A program made the translations under genes and the position numbers. A DNA stretch of 64,000 nt, taken from positions 1-64,000 of the forward strand of contig NZ_BSPX01000015.1 of the NCBI RefSeq assembly GCF_030161255.1, given 5' to 3'. Source of the DNA: Zoogloea oryzae. GTDB lineage: Bacteria; Pseudomonadota; Gammaproteobacteria; Burkholderiales; Rhodocyclaceae. The stretch's first letter is position 1. Every line of letters starts with the position of its first letter. This document shows positions 30,133 through 38,496 of this stretch, one piece after another. The notes beneath the pieces are model-generated. The model ran no database searches. It saw nothing but the letters and a program-made list of their open reading frames with translations, and had not been told where the DNA came from.

Positions 30133-31485
30133 ATGTCTAGACGGTACTTCGGAACGGATGGTGTGCGTGGTCTCGTCGGCGAATCGCCGATTACGCCGGA
30201 TTTTGCGCTGCGACTCGGCTACGCCGCGGGTAAGACGCTCGTGGCCCGTGAGCATCTGCGGCCGGGTGAGCACCCTGCGGTGATCATCGGCAAGGACACG
30301 CGGATCTCGGGTTACATGTTGGAGTCTGCCCTTGAGGCTGGTTTTTCCGCTGCCGGGGTGGATGTCTATCTGGCAGGGCCACTGCCGACCCCGGCGATCG
30401 CCTACCTGACCCGTGCGCTGCGCCTGCAGGTTGGTGTGGTGATTTCGGCTTCCCATAATCCGTTTCAGGATAATGGCATCAAATTCTTCTCGGCGGCTGG
30501 CACCAAGCTGCCGGATTCGGTCGAGCTCGAGATCGAGGCGCGGCTCGATGAGCCGATGGGTTGCGAGCCTTCCTCCCGCTTGGGCAAGGCCCAACGCATC
30601 GACGATGCCCGCGGCCGTTACGTCGAGTTCTGCAAGAACACATTCCCGAACGAGCTTGACCTGCGCGGCATGAAGATCGCGCTGGATTGCGCCCACGGCG
30701 CGGCCTACATGGTTGCACCCAAGGTCTTCCACGAACTGGGTGCGGAGCTTGTGCTCGTCGGTGCCGAGCCGAACGGGATGAACATCAACGACAAGGTCGG
30801 GGCGACCTCGCCCCAGTCCATCCGCGACGCCGTGCTGCGCAGCGGCGCAGATCTGGGTATTGCGCTGGATGGCGACGGCGACCGGATCGTGATGGTGGAC
30901 GCCAAGGGCAACATCTACGACGGCGACAAGCTACTGTATGTCATCGCCAAGGCCGGCAAGGCCGAAGGGCTGGCGAACGGCGTGGTCGGCACGCTGATGA
31001 GCAACCTGGGCTTCGAGCATGCCGTGGGCCGGCTCGGGCTGCCGTTCGCGCGGGCAAAGGTGGGCGACCGCTATGTGCTCGAGCTGATGCACGAGAACGG
31101 CTGGAAGTTGGGTGGCGAGAACTCCGGTCACATCATCTGCCTCGATCGGCACTCCACCGGCGACGGGATCATTGCGGGCCTTCAGGTGTTGGCGGCCCTG
31201 CGCAAGAACAACACGACCCTCGACGAGATGTGTGCGGATCTGGTGTTCTATCCGCAGAAGCTCGTCAATGTGCCGATTCGCGCAGGCTTCGCGTGGTCGA
31301 CCAACGAAACCATCAGCGCGGCGGTAAAGGCGGCGACGGCTGATCTGGCCGATCGTGGACGCGTTCTGCTGCGCCCGTCGGGTACCGAGCCCCTGTTGCG
31401 CGTGATGGTCGAGGGTGAGGATGCGGAACAGGTCGATCGCATCGTCCATGGCCTCGCCGAAGTCGTGAGGGCTGCCGCAGTCTGA
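30133..31485 (+). CDS. glmM: Phosphoglucosamine mutase
   Basis: Interconverts glucosamine-6-P and glucosamine-1-P for UDP-GlcNAc, feeding peptidoglycan and LPS. 450 residues from ATG 30133, with GAGAGGGA just upstream; a longer frame from 30085 is rejected. Motifs: RYFGTDGVRG at the N-terminus, the phospho-Ser loop ISASHNPFQDNG near residue 103, the Mg site ALDGDGDRIVM, and the C-terminal phosphate loop RPSGTEPLLRVM. Confidence 0.97.
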   Translation: MSRRYFGTDGVRGLVGESPITPDFALRLGYAAGKTLVAREHLRPGEHPAVIIGKDTRISGYMLESALEAGFSAAGVDVYLAGPLPTPAIAYLTRALRLQVGVVISASHNPFQDNGIKFFSAAGTKLPDSVELEIEARLDEPMGCEPSSRLGKAQRIDDARGRYVEFCKNTFPNELDLRGMKIALDCAHGAAYMVAPKVFHELGAELVLVGAEPNGMNINDKVGATSPQSIRDAVLRSGADLGIALDGDGDRIVMVDAKGNIYDGDKLLYVIAKAGKAEGLANGVVGTLMSNLGFEHAVGRLGLPFARAKVGDRYVLELMHENGWKLGGENSGHIICLDRHSTGDGIIAGLQVLAALRKNNTTLDEMCADLVFYPQKLVNVPIRAGFAWSTNETISAAVKAATADLADRGRVLLRPSGTEPLLRVMVEGEDAEQVDRIVHGLAEVVRAAAV

Positions 31486-31501
31486 TTTGTTGCGGTGCGA
31501 T

Positions 31502-31535
31502 ATGTAACAAATCTGAAATTTTCAGTTCGTAGAAT
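31502..31535 (+). promoter_or_regulatory. Candidate PhoB-dependent promoter of pstS
   Basis: ATGTAAC-AAAT-CTGAAAT (31502-31519) resembles the Pho box (two CTGTCAT-like 7-mers 4 bases apart; 9 of 14 repeat positions agree). It is followed 10 bases later by TAGAAT (31530-31535), the spacing of E. coli Pho promoters. The expected start is near 31542, at the edge of the hairpin. Confidence 0.45.
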
Positions 31536-31539
31536 GTAA

Positions 31540-31587
31540 CCCGGTGCTGAGCTGTCAGAGACAGTTGAGTGCCGGGTTTGTTTTTTT
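31540..31587 (+). terminator. Terminator between glmM and pstS
   Basis: 17-position stem with three wobbles and one mismatch (31540-31556 with 31560-31576), loop AGA, followed by TTTGTTTTTTT. It closes the glmM transcript, yet begins at the predicted pstS start point, so it may also form in the pstS leader. Confidence 0.85.
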
Positions 31588-31637
31588 GGGCTTTACTGTT
31601 GGATATCCCTGCGGTGCCCGCTACGATGGAGAATTTC

Positions 31638-32675
31638 ATGCAAGGTTTCTTTCGCGCCTGTTCATTCGTTGTTGCCCTTGGCAGTGCCGCCGTTGTGCAG
31701 GCTGCTGACATCACCGGTGCAGGGGCGACGTTCCCGTACCCGATCTACTCCAAATGGGCCGAGATCTACAAGGCGAAGACCAATGTCGGCCTGAACTATC
31801 AGTCCATCGGCTCCGGTGGCGGCATCAAGCAGATCAAGGCGAAGACTGTCGATTTCGGCGCGTCCGACATGCCGCTGAAGGCTGAAGATCTGGAGAAGGA
31901 CGGCCTCGTCCAGTTCCCGGCGGTCATCGGCGGTGTTGTGCCTGTCGTGAATCTGGAAGGTGTTGCGCCGGGTCAGATGAAGATGACCGGTCAGCTGCTG
32001 GCCGACATCTACCTCGGCAAGATCAAGAAGTGGAACGATCCCGCCATCACCGCGCTGAACGCCGGTGTGAAGCTGCCGGACGAGAACATCACCGTCGTGC
32101 GTCGCGCCGATGGTTCTGGCACCACCTTCCTGTTTACCAACTATCTTTCCAAGGTGAACGTCGAGTGGAAGGACAAGGTTGGCGCCGGTACGGCCGTGCA
32201 GTGGCCGGAAGGTGTGGGCGGCAAGGGTAACGAAGGTGTCGCTTCTTACGTTCAGCGTATCAAGGGCGGTATCGGCTACGTCGAGTACGCCTACGCCAAG
32301 AAGAACAAGATGATTCACCTGGCGCTCAAGAACAAGGCCGGCGAATTTGTCCAGCCGGATGACCTGACCTTCCAGGCCGCCGCTGCTTACGCCGAATGGA
32401 ACAAGGTTCCGGGCTTCGGCGAGATCCTGACCGATCAGCCGGGCAAGACCAGCTGGCCGATCACTGGCGCGAGCTTCGTGCTGATGCACAAGGTTCAGGC
32501 TGATCCGGCCAAGGGTCTTGAAGTGTTGAAGTTCTTTGACTGGGCCTTCAAGAATGGTCAGAAGACCGCTGAGGAACTCGACTACGTGGCCCTGCCGCAG
32601 ACCCTCGTCAAGCAGATCGACGGCGCCTGGCGCACCTCCCTCAAGGATGGTGCAGGCAATCCGGTCCTGAAGTAA
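31638..32675 (+). CDS. pstS: Phosphate ABC transporter, periplasmic phosphate-binding protein
   Basis: High-affinity phosphate capture in the periplasm. 345 residues from ATG 31638, with GGAGA 7 bases upstream. The signal peptide ends AAVVQA (near residue 22). The mature protein begins DITGAGATFPYPIYSKWAE, and phosphate contacts lie in YQSIGSGGGIKQI, FGASDMPL and VRRADGSGTTFLFT. First gene of pstSCAB. Confidence 0.97.
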   Translation: MQGFFRACSFVVALGSAAVVQAADITGAGATFPYPIYSKWAEIYKAKTNVGLNYQSIGSGGGIKQIKAKTVDFGASDMPLKAEDLEKDGLVQFPAVIGGVVPVVNLEGVAPGQMKMTGQLLADIYLGKIKKWNDPAITALNAGVKLPDENITVVRRADGSGTTFLFTNYLSKVNVEWKDKVGAGTAVQWPEGVGGKGNEGVASYVQRIKGGIGYVEYAYAKKNKMIHLALKNKAGEFVQPDDLTFQAAAAYAEWNKVPGFGEILTDQPGKTSWPITGASFVLMHKVQADPAKGLEVLKFFDWAFKNGQKTAEELDYVALPQTLVKQIDGAWRTSLKDGAGNPVLK

Positions 32676-32694
32676 GTCGGTCCAGCCTCTGAAA

Positions 32695-32730
32695 CGGGTG
32701 GGCGGGGCAGGTGCAATGCCCGTCCATCCG
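32695..32730 (+). terminator. pstS-pstC intergenic hairpin (probable partial terminator)
   Basis: A long stem (32695-32709 with 32717-32730, two wobbles and one bulged G, loop GGTGCAA), followed after a few bases by TGTTTGCGCTTTTT. This position, just after the binding-protein gene, usually makes pstS mRNA more abundant than pstCAB. Confidence 0.6.
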
Positions 32731-32768
32731 TGTTTGCGCTTTTTCGGTCTAACAAACGGTGAGCCGTA

Positions 32769-33815
32769 ATGTCATCCAATAGCTCAGTACTTGGAAATGC
32801 CGCCACGCCCGGCGGAAGCGCCCTCGGGCTGCCGGACGCCGGCGTCGGCGAGAAGCTTCCGCCTCCTCCCCGCGACCGCATGCGGGCCCAGCGGTTCCAG
32901 GACGCGCTTTTTCACCAGGTAACCCGTTTCTTTGCTTTCTCCGTGCTGGCGATCCTCATCGCCATCATCGGTTCGCTGATCTACGGCGCCTGGCCGGCGC
33001 TGCAGGAGTTCGGCACGGGCTTTGCCTTCAGTTCCGACTGGAATCCGGTGACCGACAAGTTCGGCGGCCTGATCTCCGTCTATGGCACCCTCAGCACTTC
33101 GGTCATCGCACTGATCGTGGCGATTCCGGTGAGTTTCGGGATTGCGGTCTTTCTCACCGAGCTCTGCCCGCCGGCCCTGCGTGGCCCGCTTGGCGTGGCG
33201 GTTGAGCTGCTCGCCGCAGTACCCAGCATCATCTACGGGATGTGGGGTCTGTTTGTATTTGCGCCGCTGTTTGCCGACTACATCCAGCCTTTGTTGACCG
33301 CTACCCTGGGTAATCTTCCTGTTGTCGGCGGGCTCTTTCAGGGGCCGCAGAACGGCATCGGCATTCTTTCGGCGGGCCTGATCCTGTCGGTGATGGTGAT
33401 TCCGTTCATCGCGTCGGTGATGCGCGACGTTTTTGAAGTTGTTCCCGGCATCCTCAAGGAATCCGCCTACGGTCTTGGCGCGACCACCTGGGAGGTTGTC
33501 TGGAACGTGGTGCTGCCCTATACCCGTGTGGGCGTGATCGGTGGGGTGATGCTGGGTCTTGGTCGCGCGCTGGGCGAAACCATGGCGGTCACCTTCGTGA
33601 TCGGCAATGCTCACCGGATCAGTCCGTCGCTTTACGAGGCAGGCAACAGTATCGCTTCCACCCTGGCCAACGAATTCGCCGAGGCGGCGAGCGACCTGCA
33701 TGTGTCGTCGCTGATCGCCCTTGGCCTGATCCTGTTTTTCGTGACCTTCATCGTGCTGGCGCTCTCGAAGGTGCTGCTGATGCGTCTGGGCCGCAGTGAA
33801 GGGGAGAAGACCTGA
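32769..33815 (+). CDS. pstC: Phosphate ABC transporter permease PstC
   Basis: Inner-membrane subunit, 348 residues, six helices after a cytoplasmic N-terminal extension of about 55 residues. Helices include FFAFSVLAILIAIIGSLIYG and VIALIVAIPVSFGIAVFL. The EAA-type loop contacting PstB is ESAYGLGATTWEVVWNVVLP. Its stop overlaps the pstA start by one base (TGATG). Confidence 0.96.
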   Translation: MSSNSSVLGNAATPGGSALGLPDAGVGEKLPPPPRDRMRAQRFQDALFHQVTRFFAFSVLAILIAIIGSLIYGAWPALQEFGTGFAFSSDWNPVTDKFGGLISVYGTLSTSVIALIVAIPVSFGIAVFLTELCPPALRGPLGVAVELLAAVPSIIYGMWGLFVFAPLFADYIQPLLTATLGNLPVVGGLFQGPQNGIGILSAGLILSVMVIPFIASVMRDVFEVVPGILKESAYGLGATTWEVVWNVVLPYTRVGVIGGVMLGLGRALGETMAVTFVIGNAHRISPSLYEAGNSIASTLANEFAEAASDLHVSSLIALGLILFFVTFIVLALSKVLLMRLGRSEGEKT

Positions 33816-34660
33816 TGAGCAATTCGACTGCGCTCTATCGCAAGCGGATCCGCACCAACCGGATCGCGCTGCTGCTGTCCACCGGTGCGATGCTGCTGGG
33901 GATGAGCTTTCTCGCCTGGATTCTTGCGGTGCTGCTGTACAAGGGGCTCGGCGCCCTGAGCATCTCGCTCTTCACCCAGCCCACGCCGGCGCCGGGTTCA
34001 GAAGGTGGTCTCTTCAACGCGATCGTCGGTAGTACGATGATGGTTGGTGTTGCGACCTTCATCGCGACGCCGGTAGGCATTCTGGCCGGTGTGTATCTGT
34101 CCGAGTATGGACGGAAGGGCTGGCTGGCGCCGACGACGCGCTTCATCAACGACATCCTGCTATCTGCACCGTCGATCGTCATTGGTGTTTTCATCTACAC
34201 CGTCTATGTGGCGCAGGTTCAGCACTTTTCGGGCTGGGCGGGTTCCTTGGCGCTTGCGCTGATCGCCATTCCGGTGGTCGTGCGGACGACCGAGAACATG
34301 CTCAATCTGGTTCCGGCCAGTCTGCGTGAAGCAGCTTCGGCGCTTGGAGCGCCGCGCTGGAAGGTGGTGTTGCAGGTCGTGCTGCGTTCGGCACGCGCTG
34401 GGGTGCTCACCGGCATCCTGCTCGCCGTCGCGCGTCTCAGCGGCGAAACTGCACCGCTGCTCTTTACTGCGCTGAACAACCAATTTACCAACTTCGATCT
34501 GAACGGGCCGATGGCCAACCTTCCCGTCGTGATCTTCCAGTTCGCAATGAGCCCGTACGAGAACTGGAATTCGCTGGCGTGGGGCGGTGCGATCCTCATT
34601 ACCTTTGGCGTACTCTGCCTGAACATCGTTGTTCGCACCCTGTTCCGCAAGAAGATCTAG
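33815..34660 (+). CDS. pstA: Phosphate ABC transporter permease PstA
   Basis: Second membrane subunit, 281 residues. Helices begin IALLLSTGAMLLGMSFLAWI. The coupling loop is EAASALGAPRWKVVLQVVL, and GILLAVARLSGETAPLLFTA is the conserved PstA region. It pairs with PstC to form the channel. Confidence 0.96.
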   Translation: MSNSTALYRKRIRTNRIALLLSTGAMLLGMSFLAWILAVLLYKGLGALSISLFTQPTPAPGSEGGLFNAIVGSTMMVGVATFIATPVGILAGVYLSEYGRKGWLAPTTRFINDILLSAPSIVIGVFIYTVYVAQVQHFSGWAGSLALALIAIPVVVRTTENMLNLVPASLREAASALGAPRWKVVLQVVLRSARAGVLTGILLAVARLSGETAPLLFTALNNQFTNFDLNGPMANLPVVIFQFAMSPYENWNSLAWGGAILITFGVLCLNIVVRTLFRKKI

Positions 34661-34671
34661 GAAAACTCATC

Positions 34672-35508
34672 ATGCAAACTCCTGTAGCGACCAAGCGCGA
34701 CATGTCCTTCGCGGAAGTGCGGGGCGAGTCGGCCGGCACTTCGGCTCCGACCATGACTCCCAAGATCAGGATCCGGAATCTCGATTTCTTCTATGGTTCC
34801 TTCCAGGGTCTGAAGCACATCGACCTGGATATCCACGAAGGGATGGTGACCGCCTTCATCGGGCCGTCGGGGTGTGGTAAATCCACGCTGCTGCGTACCC
34901 TCAACCGGATGTACGACCTCTACCCGGGCCAGCGCGCGACGGGTGAGATCCTGCTCAACGGAAAGAACGTGCTCGATCCCGGTCAGGACGTGAATGCCCT
35001 GCGGGCCAAGGTCGGCATGGTCTTCCAGAAGCCCACGCCGTTCCCGATGTCGATCTACGAGAACATCGCGTTTGGCGTGCGGCTCTATGAAAACCTCTCC
35101 CGAGCCGACATGGACAACCGGGTGGAGTGGGCGCTGCGCAAGGCGGCGCTGTGGGATGAAGTGAAGGGCAAGCTCAACCAGAGCGGGTTGTCGCTCTCGG
35201 GTGGTCAGCAGCAGCGTCTGTGCATCGCCCGCGGCGTGGCCGTGAAGCCGGAGGTGCTGCTGCTCGACGAGCCGACCTCGGCGCTGGATCCGATCTCGAC
35301 GGCCAAGGTCGAAGAGCTGGTTCATGAGTTGAAGAGCGAATACACGATTGCCATCGTCACCCACAACATGCAGCAGGCTGCTCGGGTATCCGACTATACT
35401 GCCTACATGTACTTGGGCGAGCTCGTGGAGTTTGGCCTGACGGACGAGATCTTCATCAAACCGAAGCGCAAGGAAACCGAGGACTACATCACGGGTCGGT
35501 TTGGCTGA
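34672..35508 (+). CDS. pstB: Phosphate ABC transporter ATP-binding protein PstB
   Basis: ATPase driving phosphate import. 278 residues from ATG 34672 with AGGAAA upstream. Walker A GPSGCGKST near residue 64, signature LSGGQQQRLCIARG, Walker B VLLLDEPTSALDP, and the switch His in AIVTHNM. No phoU, phoB or phoR gene follows; tpiA comes after a strong terminator, so the Pho signalling genes are elsewhere. Confidence 0.98.
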   Translation: MQTPVATKRDMSFAEVRGESAGTSAPTMTPKIRIRNLDFFYGSFQGLKHIDLDIHEGMVTAFIGPSGCGKSTLLRTLNRMYDLYPGQRATGEILLNGKNVLDPGQDVNALRAKVGMVFQKPTPFPMSIYENIAFGVRLYENLSRADMDNRVEWALRKAALWDEVKGKLNQSGLSLSGGQQQRLCIARGVAVKPEVLLLDEPTSALDPISTAKVEELVHELKSEYTIAIVTHNMQQAARVSDYTAYMYLGELVEFGLTDEIFIKPKRKETEDYITGRFG

Positions 35509-35537
35509 TACAGCGTTTGACTCTGTTGTGCTTGCGA

Positions 35538-35567
35538 CGGGGCTGGTTGATCCAGCCCCGTTTTTTT
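35538..35567 (+). terminator. Terminator of pstSCAB
   Basis: Perfect 9-bp stem CGGGGCTGG / CCAGCCCCG with loop TTGAT, followed by seven T residues; 30 bases after the pstB stop. Confidence 0.95.
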
Positions 35568-35620
35568 GACCCTGAGGATGCCGCGAGATACAATCCGACG
35601 ATTTGGCTCTGGTGTTCAAG

Positions 35621-36373
35621 GTGCGGAAAAAGCTGGTTGTCGGAAACTGGAAGATGAATGGCGGGCTCAAGCGCAATGCCGCGCTGCTCGCCGGGCTTGC
35701 TGCGTGCGGCAATCGTGAGGGTGTCGACGTGGTGGTGTGCCCCCCGTATCCGTACCTAGCCCAGGCTGTGGCGGCCGTAAAGGGCGCCGGGGTTGCGGTT
35801 GGCGGGCAGGATCTCTGCGCATTCAAGGATGGGGCGTATACCGGTGAGGTGAGCGCCTCGATGCTCCTCGATCTTGGTTGCGCGTGGGTCATCGTCGGGC
35901 ATTCCGAGCGGCGTAGCCTGTTTGGCGAAGCTGATGCCGTGGTTGCCGCAAAGGTGCAGGCTGCGCTGGATGCCGGCCTGTCGCCGATTTTGTGTGTGGG
36001 AGAGTCTCTCGCGCAGCGTGAGGCTGGCGAAGCCGAGGCAGTCGTTTGTTCTCAGCTGGATCATGTGGTTGATGTGCTCGGGGCTGAGCGGTTTGCGGGC
36101 GTGGTTGTGGCCTATGAGCCCGTTTGGGCGATCGGCACCGGCAAGACGGCATCGCCGGAACAGGCTCAGGGAATGCACAGGGAAATTCGCATGCATCTTG
36201 AGCGCCGTGGTGTGGCGGCTGAAGGTGTAAAGATTCTTTATGGCGGCAGCGTAACCGCTGCCAATGCTTCGCAGCTTTTTGCGGAGCCCGATATCGACGG
36301 CGCTCTCGTAGGTGGTGCGTCGCTCGTTGCTGACAGTTTTTCGTCAATTTGCGCGGCTGCTGCTGCGCGCTGA
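35621..36373 (+). CDS. tpiA: Triose-phosphate isomerase
   Basis: Interconverts dihydroxyacetone phosphate and glyceraldehyde-3-P. 250 residues from GTG 35621, which places the start at the family position (RKKLVVGNWKMNG). Earlier in-frame TTG 35603 and GTG 35612 have no better ribosome site, so the start is uncertain by a few codons. Catalytic residues: Lys of NWKMNG, His of VGHSERR, Glu of AYEPVWAIGTG. The phosphate loop is LYGGSVTAAN. tpiA-secG-tRNA-nuo is a conserved order. Confidence 0.96.
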   Translation: MRKKLVVGNWKMNGGLKRNAALLAGLAACGNREGVDVVVCPPYPYLAQAVAAVKGAGVAVGGQDLCAFKDGAYTGEVSASMLLDLGCAWVIVGHSERRSLFGEADAVVAAKVQAALDAGLSPILCVGESLAQREAGEAEAVVCSQLDHVVDVLGAERFAGVVVAYEPVWAIGTGKTASPEQAQGMHREIRMHLERRGVAAEGVKILYGGSVTAANASQLFAEPDIDGALVGGASLVADSFSSICAAAAAR

Positions 36374-36391
36374 GTTGTCTTGGAGATATTC

Positions 36392-36754
36392 ATGGGTGGT
36401 GTTGTTTTTTCGATCGTTCTGACGATTCATGTGCTGGCTGGTCTTGGGGTTATTGGTCTGGTTCTGATGCAGCACGGCAAGGGGGCGGACATGGGGGCGG
36501 CCTTCGGTAGTGGTGCGTCGGGTAGCCTGTTTGGCTCGTCCGGCTCGGCGAACTTTCTGAGCCGTACGACGGGTGCGCTTGCTGCTGTGTTTTTCGTGAC
36601 CAGTCTGGGGTTGAGCTACCTCGCTGGCGCCAAGGCGCCCGCCAGCAAGAGCGTGATGGAGGGTGCTTCTGTTTCTGCGCCTGCCGCCGCGCCCGAGCAG
36701 ACCCCGGTCGCCCCGGTTGAGGCTGGCTCCAAGGCCAAGGATATCCCCCGATAA
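36392..36754 (+). CDS. secG: Protein translocase subunit SecG
   Basis: Small partner of SecYE in the inner-membrane translocon. 120 residues from ATG 36392, with GGAGA 7 bases upstream. Two helices (VVFSIVLTIHVLAGLGVIGL and TGALAAVFFVTSLGLSYL) flank the conserved QHGKGADMGAAFGSGASGSL loop. A Pro/Ala-rich tail follows. Confidence 0.96.
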   Translation: MGGVVFSIVLTIHVLAGLGVIGLVLMQHGKGADMGAAFGSGASGSLFGSSGSANFLSRTTGALAAVFFVTSLGLSYLAGAKAPASKSVMEGASVSAPAAAPEQTPVAPVEAGSKAKDIPR

Positions 36755-36767
36755 AAATAAGTAATGC

Positions 36768-36796
36768 TTGGCGCAGAGGGTGATTGCCTTTATAAT
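36768..36796 (+). promoter_or_regulatory. Sigma-70 promoter of tRNA-Leu
   Basis: TTGGCG (36768-36773), 17 bases, TATAAT (36791-36796), 20 bases before the tRNA. It may also feed the nuo operon by read-through. Confidence 0.8.
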
Positions 36797-36816
36797 GCGC
36801 GGCAACAAACAAGCTG

Positions 36817-36901
36817 GCCGACGTGGTGAAATTGGTAGACACGCTATCTTGAGGGGGTAGTGGCGAAAGCCGTATGAGTTCGAGTCTCATCGTCGGCACC
36901 A
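36817..36901 (+). tRNA. tRNA-Leu (anticodon GAG)
   Basis: 85-base class II tRNA. Acceptor stem GCCGACG / CGTCGGC; anticodon stem CTATC / GGTAG with loop TTGAGGG, giving anticodon GAG for CUC/CUU codons; a short variable arm (TGGCGAAAGCCG); T-arm ATGAG-TTCGAGT-CTCAT. The discriminator A is followed by an encoded CCA. Confidence 0.96.
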
Positions 36902-36915
36902 TAAAATAAGTGATT

Positions 36916-36937
36916 CGCCCGCAGTACGCGGGCGTTT
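36916..36937 (+). terminator. Weak terminator-like hairpin between tRNA-Leu and nuoA
   Basis: Perfect 7-bp stem CGCCCGC / GCGGGCG with loop AGTAC, followed only by TTTGCTT. It probably defines the tRNA 3' end or partly stops transcription before nuoA. Confidence 0.5.
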
Positions 36938-36983
36938 GCTTGCAGGCAGCGCTAAACTGCTATTCGGTTGCGGGAGCTAAAGT

Positions 36984-37358
36984 ATGTTGGAATCCTATTT
37001 TCCAGTCCTTGTCTTTATCCTGTTTGCAGCTGCGTTCGGCTTTATTCCTATTGTAGCTGGCTGGATTCTGGGTCCGAGCAAGCCGGATGCCGAGAAGCTC
37101 TCTCCCTTTGAGTGTGGCTTCGAGCCTTTTGAAGATGCGCGCATCAAGTTTGATGTCCGTTACTATCTTCTGGCTATTCTCTTCATTCTCTTCGATCTTG
37201 AAATTGCCTTCCTTTTCCCGTGGGCGACCATTCTTCGGGAAATTGCTGCGAACGAATCCATTCGCTTGTTCGGCTTTCTTGAAATGATTGTCTTTCTCGG
37301 CATTCTTCTGCTCGGTTATATCTACGTGTGGAAAAAGGGCGCTCTCGACTGGGAGTGA
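36984..37358 (+). CDS. nuoA: NADH-quinone oxidoreductase subunit A
   Basis: Membrane subunit of complex I, 124 residues, three helices. The family loop PSKPDAEKLSPFECGFEPF carries the conserved Cys, and DVRYYLLAILFILFDLEIAF is the second helix with its acidic residues. First gene of a 14-gene operon, reading from the tRNA-Leu region. Confidence 0.97.
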   Translation: MLESYFPVLVFILFAAAFGFIPIVAGWILGPSKPDAEKLSPFECGFEPFEDARIKFDVRYYLLAILFILFDLEIAFLFPWATILREIAANESIRLFGFLEMIVFLGILLLGYIYVWKKGALDWE

Positions 37359-37404
37359 TCGGTCGGGCTGCCGTGCTGCATAAATTGTTGGTTAAAGGGT
37401 GTCT

Positions 37405-37881
37405 ATGAGCATCGAGGGTGTCTTCAAGGAAGGGTTTGTAACCACTTCGCTTGATACGGTAATCAACTGGACTCGCACAGGTTCGCTGTGGCCCATGACC
37501 TTCGGTCTTGCGTGCTGCGCGGTAGAGATGATTCATGCGGGCTGTTCTCGTTATGACTTGGACCGCTTTGGTGTGGTTTTTCGTCCCAGTCCGCGGCAGT
37601 CCGACTTGATGATTGTCGCCGGCACGCTCTGCAACAAGATGGCGCCCGCGCTACGCAAGGTCTACGACCAGATGTCTGAGCCGCGCTGGGTGATCTCGAT
37701 GGGGTCGTGCGCGAACGGTGGCGGTTACTACCACTATTCTTACTCGGTGGTCCGTGGTTGTGACCGGATTGTCCCGGTTGACGTGTATGTTCCCGGATGT
37801 CCCCCGACGGCAGAGGCCTTGCTGTACGGCATCGTTCAGCTCCAGAACAAAATCAAGCGTGAATACACGATTGCCTGTTGA
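37405..37881 (+). CDS. nuoB: NADH-quinone oxidoreductase subunit B
   Basis: Carries the terminal [4Fe-4S] cluster N2 beside the quinone site. 158 residues from ATG 37405, with AAAGGG 6 bases upstream; an in-frame GTG two codons earlier is less likely. Cluster ligands: FGLACCAVEM (adjacent Cys pair), MGSCANGGG and VPGCPP. Confidence 0.97.
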   Translation: MSIEGVFKEGFVTTSLDTVINWTRTGSLWPMTFGLACCAVEMIHAGCSRYDLDRFGVVFRPSPRQSDLMIVAGTLCNKMAPALRKVYDQMSEPRWVISMGSCANGGGYYHYSYSVVRGCDRIVPVDVYVPGCPPTAEALLYGIVQLQNKIKREYTIAC

Positions 37882-37893
37882 GTGCAGACCATC

Positions 37894-38496
37894 ATGACTG
37901 AAAAGCTAGAGCTTCTGGCTCAATTGATGACTGAAAAGCTCGGAGAGCGCGCCAAGCGGGTGGTGAATGCCTGTGGTGAGGTTACAGTCGTTGTTTCGGC
38001 AGCTGATTATCTGGCTGTTGCCGCTGAGCTTCGGGATGATCCCGCTCTCCACTTCGAGCAGCTCATCGATCTGACTGGTGTAGATTACTCCAGTTATGCC
38101 GGAGAAGACCAGGGCGGGCGTTTTGCCGCATCGGTTCATCTGCTGTCGGTCAAGAATAATTATCGTCTCCGGCTTAAGGTTTTTGCTGAGGATGAGTCGT
38201 TCCCTGTGCTGGCTTCGCTTTGCGAAATCTGGCCGAGCGCGAATTGGTTTGAGCGCGAGGCCTTCGACCTTTTCGGCATCCTGTTCTCTGGACACCCGGA
38301 TCTGCGCAGAATTCTCACCGATTACGGTTTTGTTGGATATCCTTTCCGAAAGGATTTCCCGATCTCTGGTTATGTAGAAATGCGTTACGATCAAGAGCTT
38401 GGTCGTGTCGTTTATCAGCCGGTCAGCATTGAGCCGCGTGAGAATACGCCGCGCATTGTGCGTGACGAAAATTATGGGAATGTCGGTCATGGCTGA
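37894..38496 (+). CDS. nuoC: NADH-quinone oxidoreductase subunit C
   Basis: 30-kDa peripheral-arm subunit contacting NuoD, 200 residues from ATG 37894; GTG 37882 is an alternative four codons earlier. Family motif FEREAFDLFGILFSGHPDLR, followed by DYGFVGYPFRKDFP. Its end overlaps nuoD by 8 bases, suggesting translational coupling. The codon use is visibly richer in A/T than the flanking housekeeping genes. Confidence 0.96.
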   Translation: MTEKLELLAQLMTEKLGERAKRVVNACGEVTVVVSAADYLAVAAELRDDPALHFEQLIDLTGVDYSSYAGEDQGGRFAASVHLLSVKNNYRLRLKVFAEDESFPVLASLCEIWPSANWFEREAFDLFGILFSGHPDLRRILTDYGFVGYPFRKDFPISGYVEMRYDQELGRVVYQPVSIEPRENTPRIVRDENYGNVGHG

